Of a stretch of DNA of 64,000 bases, positions 49,401 through 61,400 are shown piece by piece. Origin of the DNA: Todiramphus chloris collaris (taxonomy: Eukaryota > Chordata > Aves > Coraciiformes > Alcedinidae); the NCBI GenBank assembly GCA_025345505.1, contig JANVCC010000076.1:12416057-12480056 (forward strand), in the 5' to 3' direction. Below the pieces are notes generated by a model that saw only the letters and a list, made by a program, of their open reading frames with translations, did no database searches and was not told the DNA's origin. Made by a program: the position numbers and the translations under genes. Positions within the stretch are counted from its first letter, which is position 1. Every line of letters starts with the position of its first letter.

Positions 49401-52400
49401 CCAAAGGATAATTAGCAGTGTTCTAATAACTGAATCAGCTTAATGATGCCTGGTTTCTGACTGTGATGTAGGCAGACAGAACTTGCTGTGAAGAGCAGAA
49501 CAAGGAATGCCTGCTGCTTAATTGTCTTAAACCAGACAGCTCCATAGACAAGACTTAAATTAAAACTCTTCTTGGATAGATGTGTGAGCCAGAACTGAGA
49601 TGACTATTGTCCCAGGTGGATAATAACAGCACGTGTTATTCATTTCCCACCCCCTTCTCCCTCAGGTTTTTCCTCTCCCACTGTTACACTGGGCCATTTT
49701 TGCAAATGATTACTATTCTCCAAAGTATGACAAGTTCATCAAGAAGAAGAGCGTGCCTCATGGGAGTTAGGTCACTCTTACGGGAGGGCTGGAATGGCCA
49801 CGGGAAGAGAAGAACCCAGAGCTTGAACCTTCCATACCCTCAGTAAGTGCTCTGAGCACCTGAGGTCTCTTTTTGTACAGCACTGCACCACTTTTTCTTG
49901 CTGGGTGCTGAACAGAAATAGCTGTGGCTGCTCCTCTTCTCTATTCTCTTCTCTTCCCATTCCTCTATGGGAATGGAGCACGTCTGTCGGATGTGGTCTT
50001 GCACATCCCACGTGGGTATGATGTAACCTTGTATGGCTTTTTTCAGCCCAAGTTGTGGCAGTTGTGAGGTGTGCACCAAGTGAGGTTTTAAACACGTGTG
50101 GCTCTTTTTTAAAATGAAAGCACAAGCAGCCTTTAAGTAGCAAAGTCCTGCATTTCAGGGATTGCCAGCTTGGTCATGTACTTCCCAGCTCTCCAGGAGA
50201 GGCAGTGACTATAGGAGTGCTCGTAAATCAGCCCTTTGTTCTTATTTTGTCTATCCTTTTAATGAAAAACTGAGGAAAAGCAGGAACAAATTATAAACCC
50301 TTCATAACCAGCAGCAAGGAAAAAAAAAGGAATTGTTGGCTTGCAGAGTGATGTCACCTGAACTTTGTTATTTTTTTGGATGTTTTGAGTGACCTTTAAG
50401 AAACACTAATTTGGTCTGTACCAAATAAAAAAGAAAACAAAAAAGAAAAAGTTCTATCTGCTTGGACTATATCTAGTGATTGTGAGGTACTGGTTTTAAC
50501 TGTATTCTTCTCTCACCTCAATAGCAGTTTGGTGTTTGTTACTTGGTTACTCTGTAAGTGATGTGTGGACAGTTGTACAGATAAGTGATTTTCATACATT
50601 GCACCTTTCATCCAAGAATCTTTAGCAGGCTGTGTACACAAACACCATCAACTAAGCTTTGTAAGGTCTAGTAACACTGGAAAGTACACTGTTTACTTTA
50701 CAGATGGTTTCCTGAGATAGCTGAGGGAAGCATAACCACAAAATAATTTGAATTGGAGTCCTTGGTTCTGTTTTCCCCCTAAGAACTGCTAGAAGGAGAC
50801 TCCACCAATATTTAAGGGGACGAGGATGGCTAAAATTTAGGAATGGGGAGGAGAGGGAAGAGAAGGATAGAGAAAGGAGATCTGGTGGTTCAGAATAAGG
50901 GCAAGGAGTCTTAAGAGCTCCTGCTCTCGTCCATGGGATCTTCCAGTACTTGTGTACCTGAGAAAGGAGGCATCAGTGAGCCTAGGCTTTGAGATTTCCC
51001 TGTGGTTTTTATCAGCTACATCTTTTGAGAGGAAATCTGGGAGAACTGTTGAGTCTTGGTGTTTTATTAGGTTGTTTCAGTCTGCTAGCCACTCCTCATG
51101 GAGCCCTGAACTAGGTTTGGTAGGCAGTTTTATTTGGGTACCAGTAGTATCATGATATGAAGATTATGAGTGGTAGGTAATAGAGGTATTTATTTCTTTA
51201 ATAGCCAGTACTAAAAGCCTAGTTTTGGTGCCTTTCACTTAGACTAAATTTAAATGACTTGAACCAAAATTTTTTGAGCTATTTGCCTGATAGACGTTTT
51301 GAAGGAGTTGTCAGTTACAGTTTTTCAGATTTTGCAGAGAACAACTGTAAGATGCAAAGAAATTATTTTTCTTCCTGTGATTAAAAAGCATATTACGATT
51401 TTGTTGAGGAGTGATCTTCCTAACACTTCACAGCAGAGACTTAAAATTTAGGATGTTATGCCTTGAGTGTCAGAGATGTGGTTTTCAGCTCTTCTGGTGA
51501 ATTTAAAACCTTAATGTCAGTATTTCGTAACTTTTGACTCAGTTTCCAGCTTTAATTACTTCAGCGTTTTTTTGGATATGACACTTGCTTTGTATTGTTG
51601 TGCTGAGTTCGAATGCCCTGTTTCTTACCAAATATCATCCCCTGCATCAGAAAGAAAAGCTAAATGCTACCTCTGTGTTGGAATTGGCTGAAGCACGTGT
51701 GTGTTTGTGTTCTGCAGTACAGATGATGAGTTGGACTACAAGAGAAAACTTTGGGAAGGTGGCATCTCTTAAAATACTTCCATGATCAAGAGTGCAAGAC
51801 TTATATTTCCTTATCTACTCCCTAAAATATTTTTTTTCTCTAATACTTTTTTAATTCCCTTTGCTTTTGTTAAAGACCAGTGGAATACATAAGTGTACTT
51901 GCACAGAAATGTTCTGAAGTATTATTAAAATTGCACATGAGATTCTTAAACTCAGCAAAGAATTTGAAGTTACTGTATATAGACATGCCCTACATTAGAG
52001 AGTGATTTGTTGTTTATTTTCTCTTTGGAATGGAAGTCTTCTACTGTAAACTTCTGTTGAGCATGGTATTTAGTTTGCCTGTTTGAACACTTAATCAGTT
52101 TTCATTTGGATCATGCTCTTCTGATGGGTTTCAAGGGATACAAGCTGTTTAAAAAAACAAAACAAAGCAAAAAACACCCCACACCTAATCCAGTCTGTTC
52201 ATCTTTTTTTTTTTATGGTTAACACCTGAGATTGTTAAACTTGCACTTGGTAAAACTATGCTTTCTGTTGATTTGTTAATGCTTTGAAAGTTGATAGGAG
52301 CCAGAGTTTTTTAACAGCAACTAGCAAATTTGTTTTTGTGCATGTATGGTCTCCTAAAAAAATAAAAACTTTCAATGTATCTGTAATACTTACTCTTAAT

Positions 52401-55400
52401 AGCAGGGTCTTTGGAGCTATTTTCTTGTTCTATACAGTAAGCTTTTCTGTACTTGGCAGTGAGGAGCCCTAGACACACAGGCTCAGATTTTTAAATCTGT
52501 AGTAGCCGGAGGGAGTTCTGCGGGAGTTCTGCAGCAGTTCTGCATTGCCAGGTCTATAGAAATTTACCCTCACTTCATAAAACCAGAGCAATTTGTACTA
52601 CTCAGTGGAAATGTCTTCATTATGTACAGTCTGGTCAGCCATATCGTTAGCATTTAAATAAGTTCTGTTCATGCAGTGTGTATATTTTGTGATTTTTAAT
52701 TCGTATATTTTATTCCGAATAAAATACAGTGTAGAAGAGGCTCAAGAAGAGCCTAATACTGTGGGAAAATAACATTTATAGTTTAATAGAGGTTCAGTAG
52801 CTAAGAAATGTTATACTGATAGCTATAATCATGTGCTGACCCTTACTTCACATTAAAATGACCGGAGTTTGACACTGAGATGACAGCTGGTTAATACAAC
52901 TTGAGATTTTAAAGTGCTTGAGTATATGTAAATATTATGACTGATTTCCTAAGCGTGTTGGAGGATACTTCCAGAAATGTCCTTGTTCTGACAGTTTACT
53001 CTAGTCCCCATTTTTTGAGAATAGTATTGCAGAAGATAGTTTATCTGCTGTGTTCAGAGGACACAGAATAATTAAGATCATATAATTGACCCATGTAAAC
53101 AAAGATTGTACATACTTTGTACTTCCACTTAAGTACATTGTAAGAATTGTTGAGTATAAAGCTTCGGATTTCAGATTTGTCTCGTTTGATCACTGAAAAA
53201 AATAATGCTTGAGAATTAGACTTCTTTGTTTCTTATATAGAAATACATCATGTATGCAACTCTTTAGAATATACAATAAATAGATAATACTTTTTGGTTG
53301 AACTAATTCAGTGACCAGAGATATGAGAGACATGTAGGGTCAAAACCTGTCAGTTGGTATGCGAGAGACATCATTATATTTTGGACTTGAGTGAAGTTTC
53401 AAAGAAATAAGTACTACTTCTTGAATTTGAAGTACTTAGAGCTTTTTAGATTTACACTAGGCAGAGCAGGGCCGATTTTAAACATTCTTTTTTACCAGGG
53501 CTGATTTTCAGTGGATCCACTCTCTGAAATGCTTGTGTGAACACCAGAGCTGGTGTAGGGAGGGAGCAAAGAAAGAGTGACAAAAGGATGGGGAGGGGGA
53601 AGCTGTGACAGCCCTGACTGAGAGCACCATTGGTTTTCCCACTACTGTTTTGTTTGCCTGCTACCCCTGTTAATGAAATTTATTGGAAACCGGCTGTCTT
53701 TTACAGCATATCAAGTATAAGCTTTAAAAGTATTGGCATTTGCCAGTCCATCCTCAGATGAGTTTTGTAGGGTGAGCAAAATAAAGATTGAGAGGCAGCT
53801 GGAGAAAGAAAACATACATGGGGGATCAGAAACGGTGGAACTGCTGTACCAAGGAGTGTATCTGGAGTTCTGTTATCTACATGCACATCTGTCAACTCTG
53901 CTGTTACCAAGTCACAGGGTCGTGGTAGTCGTGGGGTGTTAGCATGCTGTGATGCTCTTGAGATTCCTCTCCATCCTTCAGATTTGGGTGAAATTTGCTA
54001 TTGGACCCAAAATTTGGGGTCTTGCAGGTGTGCTGGAAGAACACAAAGGAAAAAAAAAAGACAAATATACATATATGTACCTACAAAGGATGATGAATAC
54101 GGATAAAATTGAAAGTAGGCGAGGGGGAAGAGTCATAAAAAAGACAGATTAAGACTGTGTGAAAGATTGTGCAGATTAACTGGAGAGAAGTACTTGATAA
54201 ACAATAACTGATTCTTTACTTTCTCGTTTCAGTGTAGATTCAAACCTTTAAGTAGAGAATACAAAGAAAGGGTGTCCTATACCAGTGTTCAGTCACCTAG
54301 ACAGAAGTGAATTTAGTGGACTTAATGCCTGACATTTTTTCCAATCATGCCATATATTTGAGAGTTAATGAAATCAGTGGAATTCCGGTGGTGTAATCCC
54401 CAGTGCTGACTAATTCCTTTTAAATGCTTAGCCACCTGGAGGATTTGTGTTTTATCAGGCTGGGTCCTCCAGCACTGCAAGGTAGTGTTCTTGGAGATGG
54501 TGGGCTTTTGGATCCTATACACTTGAAGCGAAATAAGTAGCATGATACTTAGTGTGATGATTACATTAGACAAATGGTGTACCTACAAATGAACATGATA
54601 AGCAGATTGAAAGGAAGGCTTCCAGTTGAAAGGCATTTAGCTCATTTTGCAATGCATTGGTTCTATGCCACTCTGAGTCTGGCAGATAAGTGTTGGTGAG
54701 TTGTTTGTCAACTGGAAGTGAATCAACTTTTTCAAGAGGAGGAATGGTGACAGATAGGATGACACAGTGCTTAGGGATACTTTATCTGCCATGAGGAACT
54801 ATCGAATGCAGCTCTGATAGCAGAACGTGGTCATACACAGTTTCTGGGAAAGGAGATCAACAGCTTAAATTTACTTGATAATCTTATTGACCTGATATGC
54901 AGCCTGACTGATACTCTGTACTTTGATATGATAAATTACAAAATGTCATTGTAGATAAAGATAAGCCTCCTTCCAGAAAAGAGGGAGGGGGAGAATCTGT
55001 GCAGATATTTAAGCAAGCGATGTAATGTAAGCATAATGTATCTTGAGTAGGTCTTTTTAAAGAAGGTGTCTTGGGACAACAGTTGATCTAAGGAAATCAC
55101 AACTAACTTGGCAGAAGTAGGTCTGGCCACGGTTACAAGCCCACTGTTACCTGGTTGTGCTTCACTTCCATTGCCCTTCTTGAGTGTTACTGGTGAAACG
55201 TAACGCGGATCTGAACCCTGGATTGAGGTGAGGTGTCGTGCTCTAGTGCTGTTCACACAAATAACAAATCCCTGATTATAAGCCATAAGCAATTTAAATT
55301 TTGTCACCTTCTCTGCCTGAAGTCTAAGTAGGAATTGCATATAAATAAAATGAAATTCTATTTCGAAGCGCTCTGATTTTTACATATGTGAATGTAAACA

Positions 55401-58400
55401 ATGGATTGGATAATCATAAAATTAATAACGTTGCAACTGGGGTATTGGTGTAGCTTTGCTCTGGGATTGCATTTACGTGCAGGTGTAGCTGTAGTAGCTC
55501 CAGAGGCAGATCTGCTGTTGCAGCAGCTTGTGATGGAGGACTTTGCAAGACTTCTAATAGCAATAGAAGGTTGTCATAGCCTTAAGGTGTGAGCAGTCAT
55601 TGCTCTTCAATGGATTGGTTTCGTGTCAGTGTGTAGAGAACTGCTTTGTTTTAGGAGACAAGTTCCATTGCATGAGAGCAGGCAAGTGAAGAGCTTGCTT
55701 TGAGAGCTTTCAGGAAGTTAAAATTGATGTCAGAGCAAAATCTGGTCTCCTTAATGAGCAGTTCAGCTGCCTAGCAGGAAATAAGCCATGTGACAATCCA
55801 CAGATAAGTTAAATTAACTAACTTTATGAACCTATATTTTCAACATGACCTTACCATATTCAGCCTCCTTTGCTAACAACCTAAATAAACAAACTAGGCA
55901 CATAATTCAGTAAAGTAACTGTAGTTGGTTTTAATGTTGATTGGCAGTTTTCTGCTTGAACAGGCATGTGGGTACAGAGCTGAATCTTCACGGGATCATT
56001 TAAAATTGTGTAACAATAATGTAAGGGATTCTTTCACATTCTGTCCACTACCACTGTTTTTAGCAGCAGAACTTACTGGGTAGGGAGGTGGTTATTTGTC
56101 ATTTTTTTGTTGTTGAAGGCATGCTTTTTTTTCTGTATTAAAAAAAAATGATAGGCTTTTTGGGGGAAAAGAGGGGGAGTTTAATACTAACACTTCTAAT
56201 CCCTTCCAGTTGTTTTCAACTGTAGCACCTTCTAAAGGTTGCTGTGTTTTGAGGGTGTTTGGTTGATTTGTTTGTATTTTTTCAGGCTTTAGCTAAAAAT
56301 ACAGTCAGTGAAGTCTGTTCATCTTGTGAATCAATTATGATGTGCAAGTACTGTACTAGCACACTGGCCAAGCTAGTAGAGTGATGATGGATTAGCCTTA
56401 GCCAAAAGACCTCTCCCATAAGTGAGGTTGATTTTACTGTAATTATAATCTCTGAATAAGTTGTTTAGATGTGCACTTAGTTTTAGTTCTGTTGATTCTA
56501 AATGTGTCTCTGATTATAGAGCAATATGATCAACATTAGGACTGCGTAACAGCATCCCTCTTCAAAAACTTCATTAAAACACCTTGGTAACCACTGTTTC
56601 AGGGAAGTCACTTCCAGTGAATATGCCAAGACTCTAATCTATGCTGTGTTATACCATCTATGCTGCCACTGGTGTGTGTTCACATTACCAAGACACTGAA
56701 TCCAAGCTAAAACAGCCTGCTGAGAAGTAAAGGTTATCAGTGTCAGCTTAGTATCCCAGCAGCATGGTTACATGGCTTTTAGTCTGTTTGGAGCACAAAC
56801 AGAGAGAATCCACACCTGGAGGAAGCATGAAGCCCATTTTAGCCAGGATTAATTTGGGTAAATAAACCATGTGGGCAGCTTTCCACAGCATTTGTCTCTA
56901 AGGGACCACTTAACACACTTGTTAATTCCTAGACTGATTTAATGTATGCACTTTACTGTTTCTTTTCTATGTGGAGCTCTGTTGTATCATGTAGTCATGC
57001 TACCCATGCTGGAAAGAAGGATGAGAAGCTATGCTCAGGCTGAGAAGAGCAGAACTATTGCTTTCAGAAATACTGAGCTAGGTAGATAGGTTTAATGGTA
57101 GTACAGTGTGGCGACCTGATACTGAGAATAAACAAGAGTCTAATCACAGTGCTGACTTACTGCAAATCTGGGATCATGCTAGTGGCTTAAGCCCCTAAAT
57201 TACCTATGTGTCAAAGAGAGAGGGTGGGATCTGCAGTACCCAGCACCTTAAAGTGAAGTTAACTGGTGAAAATGCTGAAGAGAAAGATGCAAGTCAGTCT
57301 GAAACAGTTAATTTAATAAGCAAAGTCATATTAAATAAGTATTAAAGCAAACTGTGGTTCAGGTCAGAATTGTTTCTCTACTCTCTTTAAAAGCAACAAA
57401 AAACTAAAGTTAGTTCTTTTACTCTCAAATGTATCACCCGACTGGCACTGGTACACAAAATATTTGTAAGAAAAACCTTAAGATTTAATTTATACTTTGT
57501 GCATTTTTAAACAAATTCTTTTTTTTGTTAAAAGTTACAGTACCTTTTACATGTTTTGCCTTTTTAACTGTTGTATATGTTTTTATTAATATATGAGGAT
57601 GCTTGTAATTTGCTAGATACTTCCCAGAATTAATTGGATGTGCATTATAGAAAAAATTTGAGCTACAGTAAACTATGAGCTCTAGTATTTTGAAGATGGC
57701 TTTCACAGTTCTTTTGTGAATTCATTTCCATTTCCAGCACCTGGCCTCACTGGAATTGTTGGAGGGCGCCCCAAAGTGTAAGTTAACTTTTGATCATTAA
57801 CTTGTTACAGTGTGTGATAGTAGTGTTTCTACCACCCACCATCACAAGCTTCCCCACCTTGAAACAGCCAGCACAGAAGCACCTTTCTGTCTTTCTGTTC
57901 CACACTGTGCTTAATAACTGATAACAAGATAATAACGTCTGCTACAAGATACATATGAAAGTCATAAAATTTTTTATTGAATTATGTACATGAGGGAAGA
58001 AACTGTAGATATATTTCCAGTAGCTCTGTGTAACTAGCCTAGGTATCATAATGTGGGTAATGACAGTGGAATAGACTTCAGTGTCATGAAGTACATTATT
58101 TGTCAAGAAAATATTTGGTATATTGGCTACTTCCTCTTGTAAAATTTTCTTTCTTTTTTTTTTTTTTTCCTAAACAAAAATCTTACTTTCTTAATGAATT
58201 TTAAGGAATGTATTTCTCAGGCTTTTCAATATTGATTGAAAACCCATTCCTAATCATGGCTAAAGAGCTTTTGATTTCCCAAGTGTCTGTATGATGTATG
58301 AGTAGTCTAAAGAAGTATAATCTGATAGGTTCATTAATTTCTGAGTAAATGCATTTATGCTTGTTGTTTTATGTGTCTAGGTCTCCAGTTTTGAAGCCAT

Positions 58401-61400
58401 TTTTCTTCTATTATCCCAAAAGCAATGTTCAGGTAAGACTTACTGCTTAAATCTTGCCCTGTTCTCTTTGAAGTAATTTGAAAAATTCTGCTGACTCTGG
58501 CATTTTTCAGTGACTTTGATTCCTAAACCTGCAAAATATTTCAGTAACTTTTATTAAAAAGATACCTTACCAGAGACTAATGTTATTCACACAGAAAATT
58601 TTACAACAGTCAAACCTGCCACCATTGCATTTTAATTGCTGTGAATTTTTAAATACCTCACATCAAAACTGAACATCTCCTTTCAGGTTCCTAGAATTGT
58701 AGGCTTTAATTATTTTTACTGCATTTGCAAAGAATGCTTATGAAAATTGCATATCTTTTGAAAGTTAATGGTCCCTCTTTAAAGAGAAAGCAATTGGATG
58801 TTCAGGGATTAATTTTTTGAACCTGGATATGTCTTCTCACCTTTTTGGGGCATCTACATTTTGTATGTACTACTGGAAAGAAATATTAAAGTAGTTAATT
58901 TCCTGATTCACACAGATTTTACCGTCATGGAGAACTGAGCCTTTTCCTTCCAAATCCCCTGCCTATAAAAATAGGATTAGTAACTTCTGCTCTTGCCTGT
59001 ATTGCAAAAAACTGTAAAATTATGGAAGCCTGGGCAGCTGCTATAATGAGCATCATGGAGGAGCCTGTGAATGTGATCTTTCTCTGTGGCCCTATTCAGT
59101 TCATAACAACAGTTTCAGCAATTAATTTAAGTGTTCTAAGCATTTCAGAAAAGGCCTGTTTCATTTCCATTTCTTAACCTACTTGCAGTGCTTAGTACAA
59201 ATAACACCAGTTGTTGTTAGATTTTTCTTAGAGTAGTGCTCTGCATTAGTGGGAAATAATTTAAGATTAATTTACAGAGGAGATGCCACTTAGTTGTTAA
59301 AGCTAAGTTTATAAACTGTGCACAGCGGAAATGCATTAAAAGACCCTCCACCTTGTCTTTTAAAGAAGTTCAGGTACTTAATTTTATTGACACATTTTGT
59401 TTTATATAAATGGCTTGTCTTTGCCAAGTTTAATATGAAATTAGTATCTCTGTGGAAGTTTAGCTTACCACTGTTTGTTCTTCAAATTAAATGATCAGCA
59501 CTGTATTTCAGACTTGGTAAAATGTTGTTAAGTTTAAAAAATAACCTAATTTAGGACAGAAAGGTAGCAGTGTCTCATCTGCTCTTTTCAATACAGAAAA
59601 TCAAAATCCTTGCTCTGTATAACCAATCTAATGAATGTACTGATAGGCTGTTAACAAAGTGCTGTGTGACCTATCACTGTTGGACTGTGGTAATTTTAAA
59701 GGTTACGTAAAAGAGTGGTGTGATTCAAGTCCTTGATTCAGAGTTTTAGCCGTGTATTAACAACGAGTTACAAGCTAGAGATTACAGAGTAAGGTATGAA
59801 TTAACTGCTTTTTCTACATTGGAACTTCAGTTACAGACTCTAGTTGCTCTAGCTGGGCATTAGACCTAAACTCAAAAAAACCTCCGTAAGGAGATTTTCA
59901 GATGTGCTAACACTGCCACAGTGGGTTCTTTTGTTTCTTTCTGAGTGTCAGTTTGAATTCAATATCTTGTTTGTTGTTTCTACTGCTCTTATGCAATTGG
60001 CCCAATTTTATGGTAGATCACCAGTGGGTTTACAGTGCAAATGGTAGTTCTTTTCTATGTGTGCTTTGTCGTATTCAAAAAGGGAGAAAAATTCCAGCAA
60101 GCCTACTGAAGGCAAGAACAGCTTGTCTAAAATACTTTTCTATTTTTTTAATCTTTGTCTTGCATAAGCATTGAAGGCCTTTGCTCACTATTAGCTATTC
60201 TCTGAGAACAATCTTAAGAAAGAGGGCTGAGTAGTTATCGTGCTTTTGCTGACAACTGAGCACTGATAAGTGCTGCAGCTAAGTTGCTGTGTATTGTTTT
60301 GTTGTGGCAATATAACCTAATTGTACATCAGAATCTTAGGTACTGGGAGTCCTCCAACACAGATAAAATGATGCAGTTAATTTTTCTACATGATTGTGTT
60401 GCGTGATTGAACCAGTGAAAGCTTTGCTTATATCTTAAGTGAATAGCCCAATCAGCTAATGAAATAACTATCTTGACTCCATATTTCTACAGATTTCTTG
60501 AGAGGGGGTATAGGGGAGGTGGGGGGAGGGATGTGTTGTAGGGAGAGCTTATCATGCAAGATGAACAGCATAGCATTTCTTTATTTCATATTTCATCTCA
60601 ACATAAACCCCAAAACCCCAGTATTTCTTTCTTTTTTTTTTAAGTTGCTTTCACAAAATGTATTTGAGGATTAATATAGGATCCAAAGAGAAGTTTGTCA
60701 TTAATATGGACAGTGACATTAAGAAAGGCAATTATATCACAGAAGAGCTGGAAGCTTTCAAGTTTTGGGATCCAACTGTCAAAAGAGTTATGACACAGAA
60801 GTCCACGTAATGCTGCTGTATATAGAGGTAGACAGAAAGACAGAAATTTGTCTTCAAACTGGATAGAGGGGTTTCCTTGATTTTGATGCTTTCTTTTTCC
60901 CCTGCACATAGATTTTGTTTAGGTTTATAATGGATCTTTATTGTTATTGTGACTTCTCAACAAGGAGCAACAGTACCTTATCTGTAAAGCAGTTACTGAA
61001 AATATGCCAGATCAATACTTAATTAGAAATATGGTTTATTTAGTCATACTGGATTTCTAATTTGATGGTTTGAAAATGGGTATTTTTTTCCCAGATCAAC
61101 CTCTTCTTAAATGGGCAGCATGTTGAGACATTTGAGGAGGATCTCACGTTTACATCAGATGAGGTTGTTCCTTTTGATCCACCTAAGATCAGCAGTGAGT
61201 TGAAAGGTACGTTCATCTTTTAATCTGGGAGCGTATCATTTTCTGTCTTTGTCCTGGAAAATCATGTGCTACATTTTTGTCTGTGAAATATATTTTACCT
61301 CTTTATACTACATATTTTTAAGTGGATTGCAAAAATCTGAATCTGCTTTTCTTGGAAGGAAGGAAGGATGTTAGCATCTCACAGTATAAAATGTATTTGA

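Noticed and set aside
49778-50143. 121-codon minus-strand frame in intron 13
   Set aside because: No recognisable family and composition follows the local sequence; no second exon seen.
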